Numbered from the stretch's first letter, positions 1 through 10,515 are shown. The stretch is 64,000 bases of DNA from Ophiobolus disseminans (GCA_010093685.1 MU006229.1:124001-188000); one strand, 5' to 3'. Notes: generated by a model from the letters alone, not told the origin. Translations and numbers: made by a program.

Positions 1-231
1 GCAGGACACGTTCGGCGTGAGTGCAAGATAGCGTAATGTGCGCCGCGAAGTCATGCAAGAATGTGTATCGAGTGAATGTGGTAGTTGAAGATCTCATTGT
101 TATTTACTGAATGCTGAACATTGGCGGGGCAAAACCTAAGGTATAGTGATATCTCGTATGTTGTCAGTGCCAATGCGATCGCGACTTCAGGAGCACAGTC
201 CCGAGCCTGATTGCGTCAGTTGACTTGTTAC

Positions 232-1669
232 TTAGTTGTTTCCAGGTGGCTTAGCTACAAGCAAAGTTGACAGCTTAGCGTGGAACTCACAAAAGACATC
301 GTTAATGGGACAGGCTGCACCCGGGCAGACGTGACCCATAATCACCATCTCAAGCTTGTTAGTTTTGAACTCTAATGAACCAACCTCCTGCAGTGCCTCG
401 CAGATTGGCGGCAGATCGAGATGTGGAGTCGTCTTATACATCGGCATTGGAGTGAAGTTCAGACGAAATGTATCGAGGTTCGCAAATCCGATGTTTCCGA
501 CAGAGAGCTTCCGCAGCCACTCGATCGTCATCGCAAGCCGATCGAGGCGGTTAATCTCAAATTGATTGATACTTGTACCGTGCGGTGGAGGAGGACTAGC
601 TTGGAGCCCATTTGTATGGGCATGAGATTCGAGATTTTGAACCCGATTGCTCTGCTCGAGCGCGGGATGTGTGACAGTATAACCATCTTTTCCAAACTTT
701 GGCAACTCCAACACGACGACTTTTTTGTAATGGTAGAAGACCTCGTCTATAAGTTGCGTCATGTCCGGAGAGCGTATCATAGCAACTTGGTCGATACGGA
801 TGTTTGCTACGTGAAGTGTGCACTGTCGTCAGAGTAAGCGACTGTATCAACTTCTAAGGAAACTTCAACTTACCGCATGTTCCGCCCCATCGACGTAGTA
901 GCGCTGATCGAGGTAGTCGAGAATGTCGCCGTCTTCATCTTCTGCGTTTTCATCGAAGTGCTCACTGGAGTAGCAAACGTTGTCTCCGCCCTTCGACTGC
1001 AGCTGGGCGTTAAGACCAAGAGCGTTCATCGTAGCTCCAAGACGATTCGCGGTGTTTCCGTCGGTGAAGTCGCAGTTGTAGTCTTGATCGTAGTCTGCCT
1101 CTTTCCAAGCCCATTTAGCGAGCTCGGCTTCGAACCACAGGTTAATGTCATCATATTAGAACGAATGCGCAACAAAGGGACTTACTTTCGAGCATGTCAG
1201 CCCATTGACTACTTGCTGATTTTGGTGTGCGACTCAGCGGGTCGGGCCACATCTTTCCAGCGTTCTCGTCAGTGGCATCTAAAATGCAGCCTAGCCAGCC
1301 TCCCTTGCCTTGATGAACCGCGTCCAGCTCGTTAGTCGCGATCTTGCTTGGGTCCCAAATTGCCCTTGCGACTATCTGGACCATGCCTGCGGAATCAGAC
1401 TTGATCCCACCATGTCCAGCAGGATACTCTGTGCGCCCCTGAACAGGCGGCCAAGAATCGTTGACCAAGACAGCGCTGCGCTCGAGGGATCGATGATGTG
1501 GGACTCGACCAGAGACAAGCGCCAAAAGCCCTAACGCCAGGAAAGCAATTGCAATCTTCGTGTAGTTGATAGTTGAGGGTGTCAGGGGTTGGGTTCCGAG
1601 CAGTTTGGTGGTGAGGAACAGGGTAAGTAAGAGCGAATAGTCATACAAAGGGGTGATAGCTTTCCCCAT
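232..1669 (-). CDS. Unrecognised membrane-anchored protein, three exons
   Basis: Exons 1669-1186, 1127-874 and 822-232 join in phase to give a 442-residue protein; both introns (58 and 51 nt) have GTAAGT donors. Residues about 8-55 hold two hydrophobic stretches, so the protein is probably anchored in or exported through a membrane. The rest is soluble-looking. It has an acidic patch (SEHFDENAEDEDGDILDY) near the second splice junction, a proline run (PPPPH), and scattered cysteines, including CPGAAC near the C-terminus. I do not recognise the family and assign no function. The ATG at 1669 is the first that leads straight into the hydrophobic segment. Gene structure is well supported by frame continuity across both introns; function is open. 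Confidence 0.7.
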
Positions 1670-2576
1670 AGACCCCCTTGCGAACCTGTATCAGGAGGCA
1701 CGAATGGATTGAGCGAATTGAGGGAATATACAAAAGCGCAAGTAGACGAAGCCAGATTTGGAACGCAATAGGCCGCAAACAAGGAAGAACGGGATAGATA
1801 CGATGTCCAATATGAATCGGATAGCTCCAAACTATCCAGATCTTGAGTAGCTTTCTAGTGCGACATGGAGAAGCGCGAGGTGGTCTCGTCGTCAGGCTAA
1901 TAGGCCAATCGCTAATCTTCAAACCTGAAAGCCGTCAAAGGTAGAACTCCTGTCTAGCGACGATGGAATCGGAGAACCGGTAAACTTTCTTCGACCATTG
2001 TAAAAGTGCCGAGAGGCACGTTGCGATCGATAACTTTTGGCACGAGTCATTGAACACTTTAAATTCAAGAGTACCGCGGACATGTCGCTGCGCGAATGTC
2101 AGTTGTCAGTTGAACGCGATGTTGGCGCAAGCACAAGGGCTCGCACCATGCTCCGCGCAACCAGGTAAGCCGTGGTGAAGAACAGAATGGTGGTCAGTAG
2201 CCATTGCGTACGTATCATGTACAAGCGTAATTCCCAAGCTTAACACGTGAGATGGAGCTCCGTTGAGGTTTGTAAGCATTGGTGATGATCAGCGTTCGAG
2301 GTTCCGAGGCCGAATTGCGCAGTGGATTGGGGTGTCCTTTCCCCGCACTAGCTAAATACGCATGTGCTCGGCCGAGGCTGTTGCACCCATACATCACTTC
2401 CGATAGCCCGCCCATCCATATACATTTACACGGACCGAATGGAATTACTTCTTGACACCCTCGTGCCTCTTCAACCTCCCAAACGCATTGCGTGCTCATC
2501 TTGCGTTCCAACATCAGCAGTCGGATAATCGCAACAGCAGACACTGTCCATAGCTATTTCTTTCCACAGAACAGCA
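1670..2576. other. Divergent intergenic region
   Basis: This separates the minus-strand membrane protein from the plus-strand MFS gene and should hold both promoters. I see no convincing coding exon, RNA gene or repeat in it. Confidence 0.5.
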
Positions 2577-3902
2577 ATGTCTCCGGCAAATACATCAACA
2601 GAAGCTGCGGCTGCGATATCGTTAAGCCAGCACCATGAAGATATCGAGTTAGAAACAGGCACTACCTTCACAGACCAAGCGTCCACACTTCCGCCAATTG
2701 ACGGCGGCTATGCTGCATGGCGTTTGCTACTCGCGGCTTTCGTCTTTGAAGCCCTGCTTTGGGGCTTTCCTCTCTCTTTCGGTGTGTTCCAGGAATACTA
2801 TACTCGCATTCCGGCATTCAAAGACAATCCTTACATCTCCATCGTAGGCACGAGTGCCTCGGGTATCTCATACCTTGGTGCTCCCTTGGTGGTACCGCTG
2901 ATTAGACGCTGGTCAAGATATCGAACGCATATGATACTGGTGGGCTGGCCGCTATGTATCGTGGGATTAGTCGCAGGGAGTTTCGCGGATAGACTGGGTA
3001 CGCTGATACTGACGCAAGGTGTCATGTATGGCATGGGCTTCATTATCTTCTACTACCCCATCCTGTCAATGGTTGATGAGTTTTGGGTGAGAAGAAGAGG
3101 GATGGCGTATGGTCTCTTGTGCAGCGCCTCGGGTGCCTCTGGAGCCGTGACGCCGATTGTTCTGCAATTGTCGTTGCGAAAGTACGGATACCAGACGACA
3201 CTCAGAGCTGTCGCAGTCATGCTGGTCGTTTTGACCGGTCCATTAATTCCTCTGCTGAAGGGTCGCATTCAAGACCAACACAACGCTAGTCCAAGGACAG
3301 ACTGGAGCTTTGTGAAGAAGAGATTGTTCTGGACATATAGTGTGAGCAATCTGCTGATGGGCATTGGCTTCTTCTTCCCATCAATCTACCTCCCCTCATA
3401 CGCTACCTCGATCGGCCTGAGTACAACGCAAGGTGCCTTACTTCTGGCACTTATGAGCGTTTCCCAAGTTGCCGGACAGTTCACGTTCGGGTATCTCTCC
3501 GACAAGAAGGTGTCGTTGAACGTGCTCATCACTACTTCTCTTTTGGTTGCAGCCGCTGCGACATTGAGCGCGTGGGGCCTTGCGCGATCATTGTTGCCAC
3601 TCATTATATTCGTTCTTCTCTACGGATTTTTTGGCGCAGGCTACACGGCGATGTGGGCCCGGATGGTATCTGCCGTCAGTGAAGAGCCTTCTGCTTCACA
3701 ATCGATGTTTGGCTTGTTCTGTTGTGGAAAAGGGATCGGGAATATCCTCGCTGGTCCCATCGGCGCGAGCTTGTTGGGCTTGTCGAATAGTGTTGGTGGA
3801 TACGGCCATGGCATGTACAAGGTTATTGTTATCTTCACGGGAGTGTCTTTGCTTCTCAGCGCTGGCAGCTTGAGCACTATCTACCTCAAGCCGAAGACGT
3901 AA
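2577..3902 (+). CDS. MFS transporter, monocarboxylate (MCT) type
   Basis: Single exon, 441 residues. The N-terminal 40 residues are polar and cytosolic. Residues 42-48 (DGGYAAW) match the [DE]GG..(A)W signature that opens TM1 in the monocarboxylate porter family. About twelve hydrophobic segments follow in two groups of six, separated by a charged loop near residue 230 (GRIQDQHNASPRTD). FWVRRRGMA in the TM4-5 loop and FGYLSDKK between TM8 and TM9 are typical of fungal MCT-like proteins. These proteins sit in the plasma or organelle membrane and carry monocarboxylates or related small acids by proton symport, but many fungal members are uncharacterised, so the substrate is not inferable. Length is normal for the family and no defect is visible. 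Confidence 0.93.
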   Translation: MSPANTSTEAAAAISLSQHHEDIELETGTTFTDQASTLPPIDGGYAAWRLLLAAFVFEALLWGFPLSFGVFQEYYTRIPAFKDNPYISIVGTSASGISYLGAPLVVPLIRRWSRYRTHMILVGWPLCIVGLVAGSFADRLGTLILTQGVMYGMGFIIFYYPILSMVDEFWVRRRGMAYGLLCSASGASGAVTPIVLQLSLRKYGYQTTLRAVAVMLVVLTGPLIPLLKGRIQDQHNASPRTDWSFVKKRLFWTYSVSNLLMGIGFFFPSIYLPSYATSIGLSTTQGALLLALMSVSQVAGQFTFGYLSDKKVSLNVLITTSLLVAAAATLSAWGLARSLLPLIIFVLLYGFFGAGYTAMWARMVSAVSEEPSASQSMFGLFCCGKGIGNILAGPIGASLLGLSNSVGGYGHGMYKVIVIFTGVSLLLSAGSLSTIYLKPKT

Positions 3903-4092
3903 GGCGCGATGAGAGAGCTCAACCGATTTTTCTGGGCACTTCATGACCACGTGGCTTAACTCTTTGCTCGCGGGCCTTCGTCTTGGCACAGTTTAACGTC
4001 TCTACGGCAACATCCTTCGTTGACGGGCTCAATAGAACCTGTACCACCCCCGCACCAAACATTTGGCAATTGCATAGCACCGAAATAGGACC

Positions 4093-4938
4093 ATGTCGCT
4101 GACTTCGCATGCCAACAATATGGCCTCCCCCGACGCCCACAGTTCGAGCACACCGCGATCCCCACAACCAACGACGATCGAACTCATGAACCTTTTAACA
4201 ATACCCCCTAACACGGAAACGCGAGTTTTTTGCCACAGCGAGATCCGGGTCGATAACGCCGATGGCTTTTGCATCTCTTTCTCCGCCAGCGGACCGGTCA
4301 TATTGTACGCCCCAATGTCGCTCACAGTCTCGCCTACCGGAGACCTCGGGGATGCTTTCGCTGTCGGATGGAACAAGCTCTCTGATGAGATAAAGCTCCG
4401 TATACTATCCTGCAATCTCCTCTCAGACGACCCATTACACTCTAAAAGACTTCATGACGCCCGCGACAACCTAGGTCGATCGTATACCATAAGACCTGAG
4501 TTCGACAAACACCTGGCAATGGGAGCAGACATCGCGCGACTGGCACACGACGTGTTCTACAGAGGTAACCATTTCGCCTTATTCGTAAGAAACGGCACTG
4601 TCTTCCTTCCGCCATCGGCCTCTCGCTCTTTGATCCGAGAAATCACTATATTGGCGTCACCCACGGAAGAAGACTGGTTTGTTCTAGAGCAATTTAGCAA
4701 AAGAGCTAATGGGTTTGTCAATATATGGTCCATTGTCGTCGCACTTTCCTGGCCGGGGCATTATTCCTTGGACGAGTACTTGCATCCCCCTCAACACGCC
4801 ATCCACTTCGCATGCAACGGCGTTCTAAGAGTTTTAAATAACTCGTTGTATGTACAGCCGCATCAACTTCGTTCTCATGTCGAAAGGAGGGAACGTTTAG
4901 AAGCTAGTATCAGAAGCTGGATAACATTTACCAATTGA
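4093..4938 (+). CDS. Tandem paralogue 1: F-box-like core protein
   Basis: Single exon, 281 residues, first of four related genes in direct orientation. Shared layout: a variable, Ser/Thr/Pro-rich N-terminus; a block ending around TETRVFCHSEI; a short MSLTVSP motif; then GWNKLSDEIKLRILSCNL, which resembles the leucine-proline-glutamate start of fungal F-box motifs (LPxELxxxIL). Next comes HLAMGADIARLAHDVFY, the best conserved segment of the family, and a C-terminal half with spaced Trp and Arg residues ending in ITFTN. F-box proteins recruit targets to SCF ubiquitin ligases, but the match is only motif-level, so that role is a hypothesis. This copy is intact. It diverges most at the F-box-like proline (Ser replaces Pro). 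No signal peptide or TM segment is visible. Confidence 0.75.
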   Translation: MSLTSHANNMASPDAHSSSTPRSPQPTTIELMNLLTIPPNTETRVFCHSEIRVDNADGFCISFSASGPVILYAPMSLTVSPTGDLGDAFAVGWNKLSDEIKLRILSCNLLSDDPLHSKRLHDARDNLGRSYTIRPEFDKHLAMGADIARLAHDVFYRGNHFALFVRNGTVFLPPSASRSLIREITILASPTEEDWFVLEQFSKRANGFVNIWSIVVALSWPGHYSLDEYLHPPQHAIHFACNGVLRVLNNSLYVQPHQLRSHVERRERLEASIRSWITFTN

Positions 4939-5345
4939 ATGGTGAGCGCAACAATGCGATGGGAAGATTACTACGAATATTGGTATACTCACTTTGTGTA
5001 GAACTATAAGCACAAGACGTGCATCGAATAGTCGTTCGGTAAAGGTTTGGCGGATCGGACGACTTGAGGATAACAGCATGGATGTGGACAGCACTGAACT
5101 CGAAGAGGAAAACGTTTACCAGTCCTTGGAGGATATGAGTCATATTAGGAATGACAGTTGCGCATGATCTGGGCGTTCGCCTCTTGACCCTTGTTTTGCT
5201 CACTTTGTGGAGCTCACATTTGCGAACTTGCCTTACCTAATCTAGTTGTCGCACATTTGCCTCAATCAACAACTTTAAACCTTCTCTGAACCTACACTAT
5301 CAGTACACTCGCCCCACCGAAAGTTCAAACACTTTACTATCGACT
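4939..5345. other. Intergenic, between paralogues 1 and 2
   Basis: No coding or RNA feature seen. It must carry the 3' end of paralogue 1 and the promoter of paralogue 2. Confidence 0.5.
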
Positions 5346-6203
5346 ATGACCCCTACCGGAAAAGCGACCGAAGCTCTTGCCGCCACAGCAATGCCATCAC
5401 TTCCGCTGCTTACGACGACAACCTCAGAGCCCGAAATCATCGATCTCAAAACTCCCATGGCTTTCCCACCAAGCTCCGAAGTTCTTGTCACCTGCAGTTC
5501 GGCCATTAAACTAGAAATGCAACCTGACTCCCATGTTCTCATCTCCGCTACGACCCCGACGACTCCCACCGCATCTACCTCAATGACAATCTCTCCATCA
5601 CGCGATTTCGGAGATGTTTTCCTTCGTGGCTGGAAAAGTCTACCAGAAGAAATAAAGCTGCACGTTCTAAGCTTTAGACTCGTCCATGATGCTCCAATCA
5701 GCTATGATGACGGGCGGTACAACAAAATGCACAACGACTTCACATTGGGGCCCGAATTGCGCAATCACTTGGCTATGGGTCCAGATATTGCTCGAATCGC
5801 ATATGAGGTCTTTTTCAAGGAGAACATATTCGAGATTGACGTTCGCTTTACAGCAATGTCGCAGTCGTCAAGATCCTTTCGGCTCCCCCAGTCCCATGAT
5901 CGGAAGTTGATTAGGAGGCTTAGCATCCGCATTACTAACCTGAGCGACTGGGAATTCATTCGAAAGGTGATCACTGGAGAGAATTTGTTTCCCAACGTCA
6001 ACGAGGTTTGCGTTCTTTTCACCTGGGTTAAAGCTCCGCATGTCGCTGTAGTCGACGCCCTGCATTTCAAGCCGATCATTGTTACTTGTAAAGGCAGCAT
6101 CAGAGTTGTGAATAGAAGGAACCCGCATTATGAACAGGACCCGCGTGTATTGGAGGCTGATCGCGTGATTCGACGCCAAATTTTGTTTACCAAATCCCGA
6201 TAG
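5346..6203 (+). CDS. Tandem paralogue 2: F-box-like core protein
   Basis: Single exon, 285 residues. It keeps every block of the array family: KTPMAFPPSSEVLVTCSSAI near residue 36, MTISPSRDFGDVFLRGW, the F-box-like SLPEEIKLHVLSF, then HLAMGPDIARIAYEVFF, and a C-terminal region ending in ILFTKSR. The N-terminal 30 residues are Ala/Thr/Pro-rich and unlike the other copies. No introns, TM segments or signal peptide. Spacing to its neighbours (about 0.4 kb on each side) and common orientation point to tandem duplication. Divergence at protein level is high outside the core blocks, so the duplications are old. Function is unknown; a substrate-recruiting F-box role is inference only. Confidence 0.75.
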   Translation: MTPTGKATEALAATAMPSLPLLTTTTSEPEIIDLKTPMAFPPSSEVLVTCSSAIKLEMQPDSHVLISATTPTTPTASTSMTISPSRDFGDVFLRGWKSLPEEIKLHVLSFRLVHDAPISYDDGRYNKMHNDFTLGPELRNHLAMGPDIARIAYEVFFKENIFEIDVRFTAMSQSSRSFRLPQSHDRKLIRRLSIRITNLSDWEFIRKVITGENLFPNVNEVCVLFTWVKAPHVAVVDALHFKPIIVTCKGSIRVVNRRNPHYEQDPRVLEADRVIRRQILFTKSR

Positions 6204-6633
6204 CGAACCCGGACGCGTCATGTAGGTGTAGCTTTGCAATTATGGAGTTTTGTAATTAAAAATGTTTCGATCAGAATTGCATACTTGTGCGGAGTAAAGG
6301 ATAGCCTACATCTTGAGATCAGATCGGGCTGGAATAGACCCAGCAGTAGAAGCTTATGCACGCAGAGTTTGCCGCTTGTCAAAGCGGCGAGTGAGTGCTA
6401 TACATGAGAAAACAAGCTTCTTAAAGCTGTTAGTGCATACCAGGGATGATTTCGTGGCACCGTGGGTAGGAAAAAATTAGCGTGTAGATTACGTAACCTT
6501 GCCTTCGCGTACCTACCCGCAAGTACACCTGCCAAGTCTCGAGGTCACTTGCTCTCTCTTTGCTCAGTCCTTGCACTCACATCCATACTCACATCCTCAC
6601 CTCTCGAAAACGTTCGCAGAGGCATACGCAGGG
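6204..6633. other. Intergenic, between paralogues 2 and 3
   Basis: An open frame upstream of the chosen start of paralogue 3 runs back to 6499, but its 45 residues have no counterpart in the other copies, so I treat it as leader sequence. Nothing else is seen. Confidence 0.45.
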
Positions 6634-7455
6634 ATGACCACCATCAAAGCGCCCGGGGACTGGTACTACGACCGATCAGGAGCGCTCGGCTCGAAATCCA
6701 CACTTGTTCATTTGACGACACCCATGAGCATCAACCCCGGCAATGAGATCAACGTCATCTGCGATGCCCCAATAAAGATCGAGCTACCGTCCGGCGAGCA
6801 TCTGTATATGTCAGCAGGCACTGCCACAGCTCTGAAAGCGCCCGTCAAGATGTACCTCTCACCCACCTCCAATCTCGGACCGGACTTTGCCCGCGGCTGG
6901 AATAGCTTGCCGGACGAACTTAAGGTGATGGTCCTGCAACGAAGTCTTGTTCGACGTGACGGTTATGTCCGCTGTCATGACGAATCTCCAGCCCGTCCCT
7001 TAGGCGACGTGCTACGACAACACCTTGCAATGACACCGGATATCGCTCGGCTAGCGCACGACGTCTTCTATTCCAGAAATCTGTTCTCGATTCGTGGGTC
7101 GCATATTCCCAAGATCCCCCCTCTGAACGCCAGGCATGTCATACGAAGGATCCGCCTCGTCGTTAAGCTTACCACAGACGGCTGGAATTTGGTACAGAGC
7201 GTCAATAGCGGTGGCTTTACAAGCCTGAAATGGATCTATGTCATGTTCACCTGGGACGGACTGTTTCGCAGAAACCGAACCTCCTTACAGAACTTGCCTT
7301 CCCGCTCCGAGGGCACTGCGTTTATGTGCTCTGCCAAGTTTTGCTACCGCAAGGACCCTGACAAATATACCAGGATCCTCCTCACAAGTCAAGGGCTGGA
7401 TACGAATCAGGTGCAGACGCACATTGAGCGACTGATAACTTTTGGCACGTCGTGA
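6634..7455 (+). CDS. Tandem paralogue 3: F-box-like core protein
   Basis: Single exon, 273 residues from the ATG at 6634. A longer in-frame start at 6499 exists, but the extra residues are low in complexity and not shared with the paralogues. Conserved blocks in order: VHLTTPMSINPGNEINVICD, MYLSPTSNLGPDFARGW, SLPDELKVMVLQ (the cleanest F-box-like proline of the set), then HLAMTPDIARLAHDVFY, and a Trp/Arg-spaced C-terminus ending LITFGTS. The Gln after VMVL is CAG; at the same position paralogue 4 has the stop TAG. No defect is visible here. Role unknown, as for the other copies. Confidence 0.75.
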   Translation: MTTIKAPGDWYYDRSGALGSKSTLVHLTTPMSINPGNEINVICDAPIKIELPSGEHLYMSAGTATALKAPVKMYLSPTSNLGPDFARGWNSLPDELKVMVLQRSLVRRDGYVRCHDESPARPLGDVLRQHLAMTPDIARLAHDVFYSRNLFSIRGSHIPKIPPLNARHVIRRIRLVVKLTTDGWNLVQSVNSGGFTSLKWIYVMFTWDGLFRRNRTSLQNLPSRSEGTAFMCSAKFCYRKDPDKYTRILLTSQGLDTNQVQTHIERLITFGTS

Positions 7456-7715
7456 TAAGGACGTCGGCATGCGAGAGGAACTGGATATGAGTCTAGTGAG
7501 AGCACACTTTGGGGACGACGTGAGTATCAATGTTAGGCAATTATACAGGTCTGACAAGACACTGCACAAAGGATGTTGAATACAGCCCAGAGCAGGATCT
7601 TCTTCCATCAAGAGTACTTTCAGAGTTGTTACACAGTTTCCCATCTGCTTTGAATTAGACAGCATCTCTGTAAGTCTCACTGGCGCTAACATTCGCTCAC
7701 ACATTACGTCATATG
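7456..7715. other. 3' flank of paralogue 3 up to the LTR insertion
   Basis: No gene is seen. The last five bases, 7711-7715 (ATATG), are the left target-site duplication of the LTR that follows. Confidence 0.5.
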
Positions 7716-7879
7716 TGTCAGCTTGGCACATCGGTCCACATGATACACTGTGAACCAAACATCTCACGTGACTCTTAGTCATGTGCTTACTCGTCTGGTT
7801 GTGTATATAATCGCTCTATGTAGCTCCTTCAATACAACAACCTTCTCCCTCTTTTCTGCCCTGTCTCTCACATCCGACA
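7716..7879 (+). mobile_element. Solo LTR (164 bp) with perfect 5-bp target-site duplication
   Basis: The unit starts TGTCAGC and ends TCCGACA, so it has TG...CA ends with a short inverted repeat (TGTC/GACA). It is flanked on both sides by ATATG (7711-7715 and 7880-7884), a perfect 5-bp target-site duplication. The same unit occurs as the two LTRs of the element at 19613-20174, there about 15-20% diverged from this one. Inside are CACGTG (7765-7770) and a TATA box, TATATAA (7804-7810), the expected LTR promoter layout. No internal region remains, so it is a solo LTR left by LTR-LTR recombination. It lies about 150 bp upstream of the start codon of paralogue 4, in the same orientation. Confidence 0.9.
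7804..7810 (+). promoter_or_regulatory. TATA box of the solo LTR
   Basis: TATATAA sits in the most conserved stretch of all three LTR copies (GTGTATATAATCGCTCTATG). It faces the fourth paralogue and lies about 225 bp upstream of its ATG, so LTR-driven transcription of that gene is possible. This is inferred from position only. Confidence 0.55.
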
Positions 7880-8032
7880 ATATGTATTATTGAACCGTTT
7901 GTTAATTGAGTTGTCTCGGCAACAACCAGTGTGTCACGTCATCCGCGTCTTTCATTTGCTCTTGTTTACCAACACCGTGGTCCAATCTCGACCTCGGCCT
8001 CGACCTCAATTTCACTCACTATCGCAAATCCC

Positions 8033-8887
8033 ATGGCGAAAACTCCATTTTCGACCATGGCGACCACTACGGATGCCGACAAGCGCTCTCCCGCGCAGTC
8101 AACAGAGCCTACCGTCGTTCACCTCACACCACCGATGACCGTCCAGCCTGGCACCGAGATTCTCGTCACCTGCAACTCACCCATCAGCGTCGTCCCTCCC
8201 TCCGGAGAAGGCCATTTGCTGGAAGCAAGCCATCCTACTAAAATCACGGCTCTCAAGCACGTGTTGCGAATCTCGCCTACTGAGCATCTTGGCTCTACAT
8301 TTGCTTCCGGCTGGAACAAGTTACCAGAAGAGCTCAAAATGCAGGTGCTCTAGTGTAATCTCGTTTGCGACACTTGCATCAAACATATCCTCGGCCCCGA
8401 GGGATTCACCCTGGGTACCATTTTTCGCCAGTACTTGGCCATGGGACCCGAAATTGCGCGCCTAGCGTACGAAGTCTTTTATAAGCAGAATCAGTTCGCA
8501 GTCACTCCATCTCATTTCACGGTGTCTGATGGCCTCCTAGACATGCCGCCGGTGTTGCCTCGTGCACTCATACGCAATGTGCGTCTCCTCGTGGGCTTTG
8601 ATGAATATTATTGGCGCACCATGGAGACATTCTCTTCCACAGGACTTGGTTACGTTGATTTCAAACACGTTAATGTTTGTTTTGGGTGGAAGTGGAGCGA
8701 TATGCACCGGGAACGCTTTGTTCGAGAGTTACCAATGAGGAGATCCATCGTTCGATTCACATGTCTTGGACGACTGGAGATATCCTGGAAAGATAGTTTG
8801 ACGCCACCAATCAACTGGAGCAATATCAAACTGACCCAAGATGAGGCAGAGAAGCACCTTAGGAGGCTCATCATTTTCGCTAATTGA
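8033..8887 (+). pseudogene. Tandem paralogue 4 with one in-frame stop codon
   Basis: From the ATG at 8033 the frame stays open to 8350, meets TAG at 8351-8353, and then continues in the same frame to the normal end at 8887 (285 codons counting both stops). Both parts match the family: VHLTPPMTVQPGTEILVTCN, LRISPTEHLGSTFASGW and KLPEELKMQVL before the stop; YLAMGPEIARLAYEVFY and a C-terminus ending LIIFAN after it. The stop lies right after the F-box-like motif, where paralogue 3 has CAG (Gln). There is no frameshift or other damage, so the loss is recent, the stop is read through, or it is a sequencing error. A truncated 106-residue product from the 5' part is also possible. Confidence 0.8.
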
Positions 8888-9326
8888 GCACAAGTCCGAT
8901 ATATGGGCCGGAAATTGGGGAAGGATTAGGAAAAGAACAGGCAAAAGATCTAGGATGATATGATATAAGGTGTGAGGAGGGTAAGGAAGACAGAACTGGC
9001 GATGGGAAGGGGCATAGCAGTATAGCAAACACACAGCAACGAGCCTCACAATGCACCTGAAAAGCATGGGTAAAAGCTCAGAGGACAGCACAATAAGAAT
9101 TCTCGGTCCAGCTTAGACAAAAGGCCAAATCCATGCTCCAAACGTACCACAAGTGACAACCTACTAAGACCTCCACACCCCACTGTAGAGCCTCGCTATC
9201 GCTCAAATCCAAGAAGCAACGGCTTGCCCGTCGCAAAAATGGAGTGAGGGACTGTTTCACTAGATGCTTTCATTTCCGTCTTGTGAGACACCCTCAATCT
9301 CCAAAATTTCTACGACACACCCCCAT

Positions 9327-9350
9327 AACCTCAACCTCAACCTCAACCTC
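9327..9350. repeat. Simple repeat, AACCTC x4
   Basis: Four perfect hexamer copies followed by a degenerate fifth. It lies in intergenic DNA and no function is inferred. Confidence 0.8.
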
Positions 9351-10230
9351 GACCCTCATCCACTTCCCTCCCCCTCCCTCTCCTATACCAACCATACCAC
9401 GCAACCATCACCATCACCAACAATAATGCTCATCGCAACAGCTTACTGGAGCACTCCATCAGCCGATGAGTTCTTTTAACTTATCTGCGCGGCGAAGCCG
9501 ATGCAGCGGTGCAAAAGACTAGCGGCGAGCTGACGCATTGGGCTGACAGAGAAAAGTCAACTTCAACGAGTTGTTTTCCAATGATTGGATAGTTGGATAG
9601 TTGGATGACTGAATCGACTAGAGAAGTTTAATGGGGGATGGATATGAGATTCCGACACTCCCAGAACTTTCACAGGCCATGCCAGAGCGGAAAGGAAGGA
9701 AATGATAAGGGCATGACAGAGATTTGGGGTCGCTAGTTCTCGACGCAGTTACAGGTGTGATTTGGTCTAAAAAGCCCAGACTTCACAACACAAGAACCTC
9801 ACAGCTCAAAGTGCACATCATATAGTAGCGAAAAAGGCATCTACGCCTCGACATTCAACTAAGAAGTCGAAGTAGCAGACCCGTGTTTAATCATTGTGCC
9901 TTGAGCGAGTCTAGCATCTCAGCTAGCTAATCGCATAGTGCGGAGTAGAGTGAGAATCTGTTCAGAAAAGAAGGTAATATGTACAAATCCTCTCTTCCCA
10001 CACCCACCAGCAGCCCGTCGCACCATCCTTTGCACTCAGTCATAGACAACGTACCAAGCTCACAGCGACGTGCGACGAACCCGCTTCTCTTAGTCCCCAA
10101 AAGCTGATATCATCCAAAAGTAGAATTTCAAAAGCAGATACGCTCGATATCCAATATCCGCGATATCCAGTGGTGTGCGTGTAATGTGAAGTAGTAAATA
10201 GAGCGGCGAATGTAAAAAAGCAAAAGACGC

Positions 10231-10260
10231 GAAAAATCCAGAAAAATCCAGAAAAATCCA
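10231..10260. repeat. Tandem repeat, GAAAAATCCA x3
   Basis: Three perfect copies of a 10-bp unit, about 250 bp beyond the stop of the Stb3-like gene, so probably in or near its 3' UTR. Confidence 0.85.
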
Positions 10261-10515
10261 ATGATCCACATCAGCACTTGACGGATCGACTCGAATCGCG
10301 TGTCCAAGCGACGAGGAACGGGGGGGTATGCCAACGAGAAATCAAACCAGCACGCGAAAATCCCAAAACCAGAGCCTAAAGGTATAAGGCTCATCCCAGA
10401 TGCGATGTTGAATGTTAGATAATGATAGTGTTGCTGTGATATTGCAGCGAATGACCCGGTATGTTGATGAAAACAGCCGTGTTCGTGAATACCGAGTAGG
10501 ACCGAGATAATGAAG

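Larger units (their letters stand above)
8888..10515. other. Gene-free stretch with simple repeats
   Basis: No gene is supported over 1.6 kb. It holds a run of AACCTC units (9327-9350), a TTGGATAG-type short repeat near 9590, and a 10-bp unit repeated three times (10231-10260). Part is probably the 3' UTR of the minus-strand gene that ends at 10516. Confidence 0.5.

Noticed and set aside
9244..9479. Short plus-strand frames reading LNLNLNLD-type repeats
   Set aside because: They are translations of the AACCTC simple repeat.
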